Shown in pieces: positions 37,439 through 46,658 of a DNA stretch of 64,000 nt (positions within the stretch are counted from its first letter, which is position 1; each line of letters opens with the position of its first letter). The notes beneath the pieces are model-generated. The model saw only the letters and a program-made list of their open reading frames with translations, had not been told where the DNA came from and ran no database searches. The stretch is from Sphaerotilus hippei (GTDB taxonomy: Bacteria; Pseudomonadota; Gammaproteobacteria; Burkholderiales; Burkholderiaceae_C). Both the position numbers and the translations under genes were made by a program. The stretch is from positions 113,005-177,004 of the forward strand of contig NZ_QJJS01000010.1 of the NCBI RefSeq assembly GCF_003201595.1, in the 5' to 3' direction.

Positions 37439-39397
37439 TCAGCTCGACCCGGGCGGGGGGCCGGCCGGGCGCATCCACGCGCGGGCGGGGTCCAGCGCGT
37501 CCTGCAGGCGCTGCTCCACGGGCATCGGCGCACCGGTGACCCACGCGGCCAGCAGCCGCCCGGCCAGCGCGGCGCTGGTGATGCCGCGCGAGCCCAGGCC
37601 GGTGAGCGTGTGCAGCCCGGGCAGGCGGGGAAGGTGGGCGGGGGTGTGCAGCCGTTCACGCGGCAAGGCGCGCAGCGCCGCCAGCGCCTGCAGGTCGACG
37701 ACGGGCCCGACCAGCGGCAGCCGGTCGGGTGTGCCGGCCCGCCAGCCGACCCGGCCTCCGAGGTCGGCCGGCAGCGCCTGCCCGTCGGCGAGCGCCGGCA
37801 CCACGCCCAGTGCGGCGGCCCGCTGCAGGTTGTGCCGGTGATCGGCCTCGCGCACGGCGGGGTCGTCGTCGTGGTGCCGGGTCGTCGCGCCGATCAGCAC
37901 CCGGCCATCGGGCAGGCGCAGCGCATAACCCTGGCCCGACAGCGGCCAGCGCGGGGCCTGCAGGCCGGGCAGGTCGGCGGGCAGCAGCGTGGTCTGGCCC
38001 CGCACGGCGCTCAGCGGCAGGGCCTGCTGCGGCTGCACCGTGGCCAGCAGCCGGGGCGTGTCGAGCGCACTGGCCAGCACGACCACGGGCGCGCGGGCCA
38101 CCAGCCGGTCGTCGGCATCGAAGGCCTGCCACTGGTGGCCGTCGTGCGCCAGCCGGGCGATCGTGGTGCCGCCTTGCCAGTGCACCGGCACCAGCGCCTG
38201 CGCGGCGGCGAGCAGGGCGCGGCAGTGGTCGCCGGGGCTGAGCCAGCCGCCCAGGCCGAAACACCAGCCGCCGTGCGCCAGTGCCAGCGTGGTCGCCCGG
38301 GCAGCGCAGCCGGCGCCCCACCAGCGCACCACCTCGCGGGGCAGGCCGGCCCGCTCGAGCTGGGCGGCGGCGCGTTCGCCGTCGAGCCGCGGCTCCAGGC
38401 GCAGGAAACGGCCGGCCTGGCCGGCCACCCGGCCCGCGTCGATCCAGGGGCGCGCCAGCTGCTGGGTGAGGGCGGCTGCCGCGCGGAACCAGCGGGCGTG
38501 CAGGCTGTCGGGCGAGTTGAAGATCGCGTGGTAGAGCCCGCCGGCATTGCCGGACGTGGCGCCGGCGGGCGCCTCGAGCCGGTCGACCAGCGTGCTGTGC
38601 CAGCCCTGCAGCGCCAGGCCGTGCACGGCCGCGCAGCCCGCCAGGCCGGCGCCGATGACCAGCGCATGGCGGGCCTCGGGCGGCTGATCGTCGGGGCGGT
38701 GCGCCAGGGCGCGCGGGCGGGGCGCGACGAAGCGGGGCGCATGGCGGCCCGTCCAGCGACCGCCCGTGGTCGCGTCCGTGGGGACCGGGGAGCTCGGGAG
38801 GGAGGGCTCGATGCCGACCGGGGCCAGCCGCCCGGGCGTCGCCGGATCGAGGGGTGCGTCGACGGTCGCGCCCGGTGCCATCAGGCGGCCCAGGCGCCGC
38901 AGCGCCTCGTCGTTCCAGCGATCGGCGTCCAGCGTCTGCGCCCCGGCATCGATCTCGACCGCATCGGCCTGCAGCTGCAGCGCCGGCAGCCACTCGGCCA
39001 GCGTGCCCAGCGCGAGCATCAGCTGCACCCGGCCGCCCTCGAAGTCGAGCAGGTGCAGATCGGGCGTGGGGGCGGGCCAGACGGCGGCCAGCTGCTGCGC
39101 CAGTGCCGACCAGGGGCTGTGCGCGTGGCGGAGCGCCAGGTCCTCGGGCGCGGGCGGGCGGTCGTCGATCGCGACGACGATCAGGCGCTCGCAGCGCTGC
39201 GGATCGTCGCGCCAGGCCTGCCAGGTCCGCAGGAAGCGCTGACCCGTGCCGAAGCGGGTGTCCAGCCGCACGAAGCGCAGGCGCCCGCGCCAGGCCTCGG
39301 GCCGGTCGAGCGGACCCGGTGGGGCCGACGCGGCCGGGGCGGCGGTGCGCGATCCCGCCGGGGCGGGGCTGATCGGTGCGAACGACGGAAGCGACAT
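37439..39397 (-). CDS. mnmC: Bifunctional MnmC for tRNA mnm5(s2)U34, divergent methyltransferase half
   Basis: MnmC completes the wobble-uridine modification: the FAD half removes carboxymethyl from cmnm5U and the SAM half methylates the resulting nm5U. The 652-residue protein has a well-preserved C-terminal oxidoreductase (HALVIGAGLAGCAAVHGLALQGW near 244-266; GATSGNAGGLYHAIFN). In the N-terminal half the SAM loop reads DTRFGTGQRFLRTW, but the usual catalytic segment DGFAPAKNPDMW is replaced by DAGAQTLDADRW (150-161). The fold seems kept, while methyl transfer may be weakened or lost. It diverges from rimO. Confidence 0.88.
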   Translation of the reverse strand: MSLPSFAPISPAPAGSRTAAPAASAPPGPLDRPEAWRGRLRFVRLDTRFGTGQRFLRTWQAWRDDPQRCERLIVVAIDDRPPAPEDLALRHAHSPWSALAQQLAAVWPAPTPDLHLLDFEGGRVQLMLALGTLAEWLPALQLQADAVEIDAGAQTLDADRWNDEALRRLGRLMAPGATVDAPLDPATPGRLAPVGIEPSLPSSPVPTDATTGGRWTGRHAPRFVAPRPRALAHRPDDQPPEARHALVIGAGLAGCAAVHGLALQGWHSTLVDRLEAPAGATSGNAGGLYHAIFNSPDSLHARWFRAAAALTQQLARPWIDAGRVAGQAGRFLRLEPRLDGERAAAQLERAGLPREVVRWWGAGCAARATTLALAHGGWCFGLGGWLSPGDHCRALLAAAQALVPVHWQGGTTIARLAHDGHQWQAFDADDRLVARAPVVVLASALDTPRLLATVQPQQALPLSAVRGQTTLLPADLPGLQAPRWPLSGQGYALRLPDGRVLIGATTRHHDDDPAVREADHRHNLQRAAALGVVPALADGQALPADLGGRVGWRAGTPDRLPLVGPVVDLQALAALRALPRERLHTPAHLPRLPGLHTLTGLGSRGITSAALAGRLLAAWVTGAPMPVEQRLQDALDPARAWMRPAGPPPGSS

Positions 39398-39468
39398 GGG
39401 CGCGATGATGCCCGCTCCCGCGGCGGGCCTTGGCGCGGCGGTCAGGGCAATTCGCGGACAATCGAGGC

Positions 39469-40896
39469 ATGAACGACGCCGTGAACCTGCCCTCCGACCC
39501 CGTGTCGGCCCCCGCCGCGACGGGTGCCGCCCCGCGCATCGGGTTCGTCAGCCTCGGGTGCCCGAAGGCCCTGACCGACTCCGAACTCATCCTCACGCAG
39601 CTCAGCGCCGAGGGTTACCAGACCAGCAAGACCTTCGAAGGTGCCGACCTGGTCATCGTGAACACCTGCGGTTTCATCGATGACGCGGTCCGCGAGAGCC
39701 TGGACACCATCGGCGAGGCCCTGGCAGCCAACGGCAAGGTGATCGTCACCGGCTGCCTGGGCGCCAAGAACGTCGACGGCACCGCCGGTGGCGAGGCCCG
39801 CAACCTGGTGCGCGAGGTGCACCCGAAGGTGCTCGCCGTGACCGGCCCGCACGCCACCCAGGAGGTGATGGACGCGGTGCACCAGCACGTGCCCAAGCCG
39901 CACGACCCCTTCCTCGACCTGGTGCCCGCTGCCGGCATCAAGCTCACGCCCAAGCACTACGCCTACCTGAAGATCAGCGAAGGCTGCAACCACCGCTGCA
40001 CCTTCTGCATCATCCCCAGCATGCGTGGCGACCTGGTGTCGCGCCCGGTGGGCGACGTGCTCAACGAGGCCCGCGCGCTGTTCGAGGGTGGCGTCAAGGA
40101 GCTGCTGGTCGTCAGCCAGGACACCTCGGCCTATGGCGTGGACGTCAAGTACCGCACTGGCTTCTGGAATGGCGCGCCGGTGCGCACCCGCATGCTCGAC
40201 CTGGTCGCCAAGCTCGGCGAGCTGGCGCGCGAGCACGGCGCCTGGGTGCGGCTGCACTACGTCTATCCCTACCCGCACGTCGACGACGTCATCCCGCTGA
40301 TGGCCGAGGGGCTGGTGCTGCCTTACCTCGACGTGCCTTTCCAGCACTCGCACCCCGACGTGCTGCGCCGCATGAAGCGCCCGGCCAGCGGCGAGAAGAA
40401 CCTGGAGCGCATCCTGCGCTGGCGCGAGCTGTGCCCGGAGATCGTGATCCGCTCGACCTTCATCGCCGGCTTCCCGGGCGAGACCGAAGAGGAGTTCAGC
40501 CACCTGCTCGACTTCCTGAAGGAAGCGAAGATCGACCGCGCCGGCTGTTTCGCCTACTCGCCGGTGACCGGGGCGACCGCCAACGAGCTGCCCGGCGCGC
40601 TGCCCGACGAGCTGCGCGAAGAGCGTCGCGCCCGCTTCATGGCCGTGGCCGAGCAGGTCTCGATCGAGCGCCTGAGCCGCCGCGTCGGCTCGACCCTGAA
40701 GGTGCTGGTCGACAGCGCCCCGGCGCTGGGCCGCCGCGGTGGCGTGGGCCGCACCTGGGCCGACGCGCCCGAGATCGACGGCACGGTGCGCCTGCTGCCG
40801 CCGGCCAAGATCTCGACCCAGCTGCGGGTGGGTGAGTTCGCCCGCGTGCGCATCCTCGCGGTCGAAGGCCACGACCTGATCGGCCAGCCGATCTGA
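39469..40896 (+). CDS. rimO: Ribosomal protein S12 methylthiotransferase
   Basis: Radical-SAM enzyme that adds a methylthio group to the conserved aspartate of ribosomal protein S12. The 475-residue protein has the three N-terminal cluster cysteines (C31 in [13 protein letters not shown]67 in NTCGFI, C96 in TGCLG), the radical-SAM motif CNHRCTFC (173-180), and a C-terminal TRAM domain ([10 protein letters not shown] onward). A GACAAT box (39457-39462) ends six bases before the ATG, predicting a leaderless mRNA. Confidence 0.97.
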   Translation: MNDAVNLPSDPVSAPAATGAAPRIGFVSLGCPKALTDSELILTQLSAEGYQTSKTFEGADLVIVNTCGFIDDAVRESLDTIGEALAANGKVIVTGCLGAKNVDGTAGGEARNLVREVHPKVLAVTGPHATQEVMDAVHQHVPKPHDPFLDLVPAAGIKLTPKHYAYLKISEGCNHRCTFCIIPSMRGDLVSRPVGDVLNEARALFEGGVKELLVVSQDTSAYGVDVKYRTGFWNGAPVRTRMLDLVAKLGELAREHGAWVRLHYVYPYPHVDDVIPLMAEGLVLPYLDVPFQHSHPDVLRRMKRPASGEKNLERILRWRELCPEIVIRSTFIAGFPGETEEEFSHLLDFLKEAKIDRAGCFAYSPVTGATANELPGALPDELREERRARFMAVAEQVSIERLSRRVGSTLKVLVDSAPALGRRGGVGRTWADAPEIDGTVRLLPPAKISTQLRVGEFARVRILAVEGHDLIGQPI

Positions 40897-40955
40897 GCCT
40901 GGCGCGCGGGCCGGCCGCGGTGCGCCGCCCGCCGGCCCACGCGATACTGGGGGGC

Positions 40956-42194
40956 ATGAGCACCGATGCCCCCCTCGACCCTTCCGGCGCCGACACCCCG
41001 GCCGCCGCGCCCGGCACCCCGACCGGGTTGATCCACCACCCCTACCGCGCGCCGGCCGACTTCGAGTCGCCGGTCGCCGCGGTGCACAAGGCCTCCACCG
41101 TCTTCTTCCCCAGCGTGGCCGCGATGCGCGCGCGCACCTGGGTCGACAAGAGCGCCTACACCTACGGCCTGCACGGCACCCCCACCAGCTTCACGCTGGA
41201 GGCGCGCCTGGCCACGCTCGAGGGGGCCCGCCACGTCATCCTCGCCCCCAGCGGCCTGTCGGCGCTGACCGTCGTCGACATGGCGCTGCTGCAGGCCGGC
41301 GACAGCGTGCTGCTGCCCGACAACGTCTACGGCCCGAGCAAGGACTTCACCCGCCACGAGCTGGCGCAGTGGGGCGTGTCGCACCAGCTCTACGACCCGA
41401 TGCAGCCGCAGTCGCTGGCCGACCGGCTCGACGAGCGCGTGCGGCTGGTCTGGCTGGAGGCGGCCGGTTCGGTCACGCTCGAGTTTCCCGACCTGCCGGC
41501 GCTGGTGCGCCTGATCCGCGCGAAGGCGCCACGCGCCGTGATCGCGCTGGACAACACCTGGGGCGCTGGCCTGGCGTTCAATGCCTTCGAGCTGGGTGAG
41601 GCCGGCCTCGGGGTCGACCTGACCATCCACGCGCTGACCAAGTACCCGTCGGGGGGCGGCGACGTGCTGATGGGCTCGATCGCCTGCCGCGACGACGACC
41701 TGTACCAGCGCCTGGCCTGGACCCACAGCCGGCTCGGCCTGGGCGTGGGCATGAACGATGTCGAGCTGCTGCTGCGCTCGCTGCCCAGCCTGCCGCTGCG
41801 GTACGCGGCCCAGGACGCCGCCGCCCGCCGCCTGGCCGCCTGGGCCGTGCAGCAGCCCCAGGTGCGCCGCGTGCTGCACCCGGCGCTGCCGGGCTCGCCC
41901 GGACACGAGCACTGGGCCGCGCTGTGCAGCGCCGCCGCCGGCCTGCTGACGCTGGAGATCGATCCCCGCCATTCCAGCGCGCAGGTCGACGCCTTCGTCG
42001 ACCACCTGCGCTGGTTCCGCATCGGCTGGAGCTGGGGCGGCCCGGTCAGCCTGGCCGTGCCCTACCGGGCCCGTGGCATGCGCCAGCTCGGCACGTCCCA
42101 TGAAGGCGTGCTGGTGCGCCTGTGCATCGGCCTGGAGGACGTCGACGACCTGATCGCCGACCTGGCGCAGGGGCTGGCCCGGCTGGACGGGTGA
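40956..42194 (+). CDS. Cystathionine beta-lyase-like PLP enzyme
   Basis: A 412-residue Cys/Met-metabolism PLP-dependent enzyme. SAYTYGLHGTPTSFTLEARLA is the cofactor-phosphate region, APSGLSALTVVDMALLQAGD follows, and the PLP lysine is Lys229 in IHALTKYPSGGGDVLMGS. The sequence resembles MetC, which cleaves cystathionine to homocysteine, pyruvate and ammonia. Gamma-lyase or synthase activity cannot be excluded by reading. A GATACT box (40943-40948) lies seven bases before the ATG. The gene converges on the iminopeptidase gene. Confidence 0.9.
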   Translation: MSTDAPLDPSGADTPAAAPGTPTGLIHHPYRAPADFESPVAAVHKASTVFFPSVAAMRARTWVDKSAYTYGLHGTPTSFTLEARLATLEGARHVILAPSGLSALTVVDMALLQAGDSVLLPDNVYGPSKDFTRHELAQWGVSHQLYDPMQPQSLADRLDERVRLVWLEAAGSVTLEFPDLPALVRLIRAKAPRAVIALDNTWGAGLAFNAFELGEAGLGVDLTIHALTKYPSGGGDVLMGSIACRDDDLYQRLAWTHSRLGLGVGMNDVELLLRSLPSLPLRYAAQDAAARRLAAWAVQQPQVRRVLHPALPGSPGHEHWAALCSAAAGLLTLEIDPRHSSAQVDAFVDHLRWFRIGWSWGGPVSLAVPYRARGMRQLGTSHEGVLVRLCIGLEDVDDLIADLAQGLARLDG

Positions 42195-42209
42195 GCGGGG
42201 CGGGGCGCC

Positions 42210-43181
42210 TCAGGCGTCCCGGAAATCCCCCGTCCGGCGGAACTGCTCCGTGGCGCGCACCAGTTCGGCGGTGATGCCGGGCTCGAAGGCGGTGTGGCCG
42301 GCGTCGGCCACGATGCTCAGCCGCGCGCCGGGCCAGTCCCGGGCCAGCCGCACGGCGTTGCGCACCGGGCAGATCAGGTCGTAGCGGCCGTGCACGATCT
42401 GCACCGGCAGGTGGTGGATGCGCGGCAGGTCGTGCAGCAGCTGGCCGGGGGCCATGAAGCCGAGGTGGCGGCAGTAGAGCGCCTCCATGCGGGCGGGGCC
42501 CAGCGTCGTGTCGTCGTCGCCGCCCGTCGGGCCGGCGGTGTCCTCGGGCGGGCGCAGGCGCAGCAGCGCGCTCTCGTAGCGGTTCCAGGCGCGTGCGGCG
42601 GGCAGGCAGATGGCCGGGTCGTCCGAGCTCAGCCGCTGCCAGTAGGCCGACAGCAGGTCGCCGCGCTCGTCGGGCGGCAGGTGGCCGGCGAACGCTTCCC
42701 AGGCTTCGGGGAAGAACTGGCGCCCACCGTAGAGCCACCAGTCGATGCCTTCCTGCTCGACCAGCCAGATGCCGCGCAGCACCAGACCGAGGCAGGCGGC
42801 GGGATGCGCCTGGGCGTAGGCCAGCGCCAGGGTCGAGCCCCAGGAGCCGCCGAACACCAGCCAGCGCTCGATGCCCAGGTGCTGCCGCAGCCGTTCGATG
42901 TCGGCGACCAGGTCGGCGGTGGTGTTGCCGCGCATCTCGCCCAGCGGGGTCGAGCGGCCCGAGCCACGCTGGTCGAAGACGACGATGTCGTAGTGCTGCG
43001 GATGGAAGAAGCGCCGGCTGTTGGCCGAGCTGCCGCTGCCCGGCCCGCCGTGCAGGAAGACCACCGGCAGGCCGCCCGGGCTGCCGCAGCGCTCCCAGTG
43101 CAGCGTGTGCAGCGCGTCGACGGCGAGCCGGCCCTGGGTGTGGGGCTCGATCGGCGGGAAGAGGGTGGCCGGGCTGTCCAT
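42210..43181 (-). CDS. pip: Proline iminopeptidase
   Basis: Alpha/beta-hydrolase of peptidase family S33 releasing N-terminal proline from peptides. The 323-residue protein shows the oxyanion motif FLHGGPGSGSS (residues 42-52), DQRGSGRS (70-77), the nucleophile elbow GGSWGSTLALAYA (Ser113), Asp in VHGRYDLICP and His in ADAGHTAFE. This arrangement is diagnostic for the family. The gene is followed on the left by the convergent beta-lyase gene; smpB lies 25 bases upstream on the same strand, so the two may be cotranscribed. Confidence 0.94.
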   Translation of the reverse strand: MDSPATLFPPIEPHTQGRLAVDALHTLHWERCGSPGGLPVVFLHGGPGSGSSANSRRFFHPQHYDIVVFDQRGSGRSTPLGEMRGNTTADLVADIERLRQHLGIERWLVFGGSWGSTLALAYAQAHPAACLGLVLRGIWLVEQEGIDWWLYGGRQFFPEAWEAFAGHLPPDERGDLLSAYWQRLSSDDPAICLPAARAWNRYESALLRLRPPEDTAGPTGGDDDTTLGPARMEALYCRHLGFMAPGQLLHDLPRIHHLPVQIVHGRYDLICPVRNAVRLARDWPGARLSIVADAGHTAFEPGITAELVRATEQFRRTGDFRDA

Positions 43182-43206
43182 GGTCGAGGCGGGTGCAGCG
43201 GTGGAC

Positions 43207-43677
43207 TCAGTCGCGGTCGCGGGCGGGCGAGGACACCTTGGTGCGCATCAGCCGGCCCTTCTCGCGTTCCCAGTCGCGCTTCTTCTCGGTCTCGCGCTTG
43301 TCGTGGTTGGCCTTGCCCTTGGCCAGGGCGATCTCGGCCTTCACGCGCCCGCCCTTGTAGTGCAGGTTCAGCGGCACCAGGGTGTAGCCCTTCTGCTCGA
43401 TCTTGCCGATCAGGCGGCGGATCTCCGCCTTGTGCATCAGCAGCTTCTTGGTGCGGTCGGGCTCCGGGTGCACATGGGTGGAGGCGCTGCGCAGCGCGTT
43501 GATGCGCGCGCCGATCAGGAACAGCTCACCGTTCTTGATGACGACGTAGCCGTCGGTCAGCTGCACCTGGCCTTCGCGGATGGCCTTGATTTCCCAGCCT
43601 TCCAGCACGACACCGGCCTCGTAGCGTTCCTCGAGGTGGTAGTTGAAATGCGCTTTTCTGTTTTCTGCAATGCTCAT
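43207..43677 (-). CDS. smpB: SsrA-binding protein
   Basis: SmpB brings tmRNA to stalled ribosomes for trans-translation. The 156-residue protein starts [19 protein letters not shown] and has the OB-fold core [21 protein letters not shown], the basic loop [17 protein letters not shown] and the C-terminal basic helix rich in Lys/Arg. The tmRNA gene itself is not in this window. It diverges from ratA, the standard arrangement. Confidence 0.97.
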   Translation of the reverse strand: MSIAENRKAHFNYHLEERYEAGVVLEGWEIKAIREGQVQLTDGYVVIKNGELFLIGARINALRSASTHVHPEPDRTKKLLMHKAEIRRLIGKIEQKGYTLVPLNLHYKGGRVKAEIALAKGKANHDKRETEKKRDWEREKGRLMRTKVSSPARDRD

Positions 43678-43746
43678 GGAATTCGGGCCGGATGGGGCGA
43701 TGCTCGCCGTGGGCCACGCTCGGCCTCAATACAATCGGTGCGTAGT

Positions 43747-44214
43747 ATGAAGCACGTCAAGAAGTCAGTCCTCCTCTGGTACGCCCCGCGAGAGATCTAC
43801 GATCTGGTGGTGGACGTCCAGTCCTACTCAAAATTCCTGCCCTGGTGCCAGCGCGCCGAGGTGCTGGCGGAGGATTCCGCTTCGATGACCGCCCGCCTGC
43901 ACTTGGCCTATGCCGGGGTGCGCCACGCCTTCACGACGCGCAACACCCACGTCGACGGCGACTCGGTGACGATGTCGCTGGTGGACGGGCCGTTCTCCCA
44001 CCTCGAGGGCTCCTGGAAATTCGTCGCGATCGGCGCGCCTGCGGCGTCCACCCCGCAGGGCGGGCCGCAGGCCTGCCGGGTCGAGTTCGACCTGAGCTAC
44101 GCCTTTGCCAGCCGGCCGCTCGAGCTGGTGGTCAGCCCGGTCTTCGACCGGGTCGCCAACACCTTCGTCGATGCCTTCGTCGCCCGGGCCGAGCAGGTCT
44201 ATGGCCGGCGCTGA
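43747..44214 (+). CDS. ratA: RatA/Coq10-like START-domain protein
   Basis: A 155-residue protein of the polyketide cyclase/START fold: MKHVKKSVLLWYAPREIYDLVVDVQSYSKFLPWC and FDLSYAFASRPLELVVSPVFDRV match the YfjG/RatA family. E. coli RatA was described as inhibiting 70S ribosome association, while the related Coq10 binds ubiquinone; which role holds here is unknown. TACAAT (43730-43735) lies 11 bases before the ATG. It is divergent from smpB and overlaps rnfH, a conserved trio. Confidence 0.92.
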   Translation: MKHVKKSVLLWYAPREIYDLVVDVQSYSKFLPWCQRAEVLAEDSASMTARLHLAYAGVRHAFTTRNTHVDGDSVTMSLVDGPFSHLEGSWKFVAIGAPAASTPQGGPQACRVEFDLSYAFASRPLELVVSPVFDRVANTFVDAFVARAEQVYGRR

Positions 44215-44563
44215 GTCCGGGATGGCGGGGGCGGTGATGCATGTCCAGGTCGCCTTCAGCCCGCGGCCGCGCGAGGTCGAGCTGGCCTCGCTGACGCTGC
44301 CTGCCGGGGCCGACGGCTGGCAGGCGCTGGCGGCCAGCGGCCTGCTCGAGCGCCATGCCGGCCTGCAGGCCGCGCTGCAGTCGGGCGCCTGGCTGGCCGG
44401 CTGCCGAGGCCGCCGCCTGTCGCTCGGCGAGGCGCTGGAGGACGGCGCCCGGCTGGAGATCTACCGGCCGCTGCAGGTCGACCCCAAGGAGGCGCGGCGG
44501 GTGCGCTACCGCGCGCAGGGCGGGCGCCAGCGCCTGCACCGCCGCCCGCTCGAGACCGGCTGA
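44201..44563 (+). CDS. rnfH: RnfH family ubiquitin-like protein
   Basis: A small protein (up to 120 residues) with the RnfH beta-grasp fold: HVQVAFSPRPREVELASLTLPAG, then LGEALEDGARLEIYRPLQVDPKEARRVR, the family's conserved ending. The start is uncertain. ATG 44201 overlaps ratA by 14 bases; ATG 44222 and ATG 44237 are also in frame, and the last gives the length most typical of the family. It is translationally linked to ratA. The biochemical role of RnfH is unknown. Confidence 0.88.
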   Translation: MAGAESGMAGAVMHVQVAFSPRPREVELASLTLPAGADGWQALAASGLLERHAGLQAALQSGAWLAGCRGRRLSLGEALEDGARLEIYRPLQVDPKEARRVRYRAQGGRQRLHRRPLETG

Positions 44564-44586
44564 GCCCGCCGGCCCGGCTCACCGCC

Positions 44587-45123
44587 TCAGGAGCACTCGG
44601 AGGCGATCAGGCCCTGCGCCCGGCGGGTCTCGGCGGCACGCTGCTCGTCGCTCAGGAACTCGCGCTCGCCGCTGGCCGTGATGCGGCTGATGCGCACGCC
44701 CGACTGCAGCGTGCGGGCGTAGTCGCGGGCCCGCTGGCAGTTGTCGGCGCGCTGGCGGGCCAGCTTCTGCTCCTCGGCCCGGCGCTGGGCTTCCTCGGCG
44801 GCCAGCGCCTGGCGCTTGCGGGCCTCCAGCGTGGCATCGGTCTGCACCACCGCCGAAGCGGCGGGCTGGGCGCTGGCGGCGGCCGACGCGGCGGGCCTGG
44901 AGGCGACCACCGCGGGTGCGGTCGCGCGCGGCGGCTGCTGCAGGATGTGGCGGTCGGGCACGCTGGCCGGGGGCGGGCGGTCGCTGTACTGGATGCGTCC
45001 GTCGGCGTCGCGCCACTTCCACTGGGCCGCGCAGGGCAAGGCGATCAGCAGCAGGGCGGCGGCCCCCAGCAGCGCCCTCGGCGAGGTGCGGCGGCGGGCG
45101 GTTCGGGAGCGGCTTGAATGCAT
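44587..45123 (-). CDS. DUF4124 domain-containing secreted protein
   Basis: A 178-residue protein with a signal peptide (basic start, then LLGAAALLLIALPCAAQ) and the DUF4124 motif WKWRDADGRIQYSDRPPP just after the cleavage site. The rest is Ala-rich with a Gln/Arg/Glu coiled helix (EEAQRRAEEQKLARQRADNC) and two cysteines near the end that could form a disulfide. The start was placed at 45123 because longer starts would cross the guaB promoter. The function is unknown; it diverges from guaB, a common pairing in Burkholderiales. Confidence 0.85.
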   Translation of the reverse strand: MHSSRSRTARRRTSPRALLGAAALLLIALPCAAQWKWRDADGRIQYSDRPPPASVPDRHILQQPPRATAPAVVASRPAASAAASAQPAASAVVQTDATLEARKRQALAAEEAQRRAEEQKLARQRADNCQRARDYARTLQSGVRISRITASGEREFLSDEQRAAETRRAQGLIASECS

Positions 45124-45150
45124 GTCGACGAGTGTATCGCCCGTCCTCCC

Positions 45151-45156
45151 TATAAT
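45151..45156 (+). promoter_or_regulatory. -10 box of guaB
   Basis: A perfect TATAAT lies 26 bases before the guaB ATG. The -35 region is poor. It gives a leader of about 20 bases, with TGGAG as ribosome binding site. Confidence 0.65.
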
Positions 45157-45182
45157 CCGCTTTTGCGTCTGGAGCCCGACCC

Positions 45183-46652
45183 ATGCGCCTTCTAGGCAAA
45201 GCACTGACCTTCGATGATGTATTGTTGGTCCCCGCGTATTCTCAGGTGTTGCCCCGCGACACGTCCCTCGCGACCCGTCTGTCGCGCAACATCACCCTGA
45301 ATCTCCCGCTGGTCTCGGCGGCGATGGACACGGTCACCGAAGCCCGCCTGGCGATCGCGATCGCCCAGGAGGGCGGCATCGGCATCGTCCACAAGAACCT
45401 GACGCCCCGTCAGCAGGCGGCCGAAGTGGCGCGCGTCAAGCGCTACGAATCCGGCCTGCTGAAGGATCCGATCACCATCGCCCCGGGTGCCCCGGTGCGT
45501 GACGTGATCGAGCTGTCGCGTGCCCACGGCATCTCCGGCTTCCCGGTGGTCGACGAGGGCCGCGTGGTGGGCATCGTCACCGGCCGCGACCTGCGCTTCG
45601 AGACCCGCCTGGACATCCCGGTGCGCGAGATCATGACCCCGCGCGAGCGGCTGATCACCGTCAGCGAAGGCGCGTCCCTGGCCGAGGCCAAGGCGCTGAT
45701 GCACAAGCACAAGCTCGAGCGCGTGCTGGTGCTCAACGACGCCTCCGAGCTGCGTGGCCTGTTCACCGTCAAGGACATCACCAAGCAGACCAGCTTCCCG
45801 AACGCCGCCCGCGATGCGCAGGGCAAGCTGCGCGTCGGTGCGGCCGTCGGCGTCGGTGAAGGCACCGAAGAACGTGTGGACCTGCTGGCCCAGGCCGGCG
45901 TCGACGCGATCGTCGTCGACACCGCCCACGGCCACAGCCACGGCGTGATCGAGCGGGTGCGCTGGGTCAAGCAGAACTATCCGCACATCGACGTCATCGG
46001 CGGCAACATCGCCACCGGTGCGGCCGCGCTGGCCCTGGTCGAGGCCGGCGCCGACGGCGTCAAGGTCGGCATCGGCCCGGGCTCGATCTGCACCACGCGC
46101 ATCGTCGCCGGCGTGGGCGTGCCGCAGATCACCGCGATCGACAACGTCGCCACCGCGCTGCAGGGCACGGGCGTGCCGCTGATCGCCGACGGTGGCGTGC
46201 GCTACTCCGGTGACATCGCCAAGGCGATCGCCGCCGGCGCCGGCACGGTGATGATGGGGGGCATGTTCGCCGGCACCGAAGAGGCGCCGGGCGAGGTCAT
46301 CCTCTACCAGGGCCGCAGCTACAAGAGCTACCGCGGCATGGGCTCCATCGGGGCGATGAAGCAGGGCAGCGCCGACCGCTACTTCCAGGACAACACCGGC
46401 GCCAATCCGAATGCGGACAAGCTGGTGCCCGAGGGCATCGAGGGTCGCGTGCCCTACAAGGGCTCGGTCGTCGCCATCCTCTACCAGATGGCCGGTGGCA
46501 TCCGGGCCTCGATGGGCTACTGCGGCTGCGCCTCGATCGAGGACATGCGCAACCGTGCCGAGTTCGTCGAGATCACCTCGGCCGGCATCCGTGAGAGCCA
46601 CGTCCACGACGTGCAGATCACGAAGGAAGCGCCGAACTACCGGATGGAGTGA
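45183..46652 (+). CDS. guaB: Inosine-5'-monophosphate dehydrogenase
   Basis: Oxidises IMP to XMP, the rate-limiting step to GMP. The 489-residue enzyme starts [20 protein letters not shown], has a central pair of CBS domains (about residues 95-205), the catalytic loop [11 protein letters not shown] (Cys303), [15 protein letters not shown] and the flap ending [13 protein letters not shown]. Standard length and complete. It leads a cluster with an MFS gene and guaA. Confidence 0.98.
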   Translation: MRLLGKALTFDDVLLVPAYSQVLPRDTSLATRLSRNITLNLPLVSAAMDTVTEARLAIAIAQEGGIGIVHKNLTPRQQAAEVARVKRYESGLLKDPITIAPGAPVRDVIELSRAHGISGFPVVDEGRVVGIVTGRDLRFETRLDIPVREIMTPRERLITVSEGASLAEAKALMHKHKLERVLVLNDASELRGLFTVKDITKQTSFPNAARDAQGKLRVGAAVGVGEGTEERVDLLAQAGVDAIVVDTAHGHSHGVIERVRWVKQNYPHIDVIGGNIATGAAALALVEAGADGVKVGIGPGSICTTRIVAGVGVPQITAIDNVATALQGTGVPLIADGGVRYSGDIAKAIAAGAGTVMMGGMFAGTEEAPGEVILYQGRSYKSYRGMGSIGAMKQGSADRYFQDNTGANPNADKLVPEGIEGRVPYKGSVVAILYQMAGGIRASMGYCGCASIEDMRNRAEFVEITSAGIRESHVHDVQITKEAPNYRME

Positions 46653-46658
46653 CCTCGC

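Noticed and set aside
43747..44563. Toxin-antitoxin module made of ratA and rnfH
   Set aside because: The TA label is historical; both are conserved housekeeping genes beside smpB in betaproteobacteria, and neither shows a toxin or antitoxin fold.
45124..45182. Purine riboswitch before guaB
   Set aside because: The leader after the TATAAT box is only about 20 bases, too short for any known purine aptamer.
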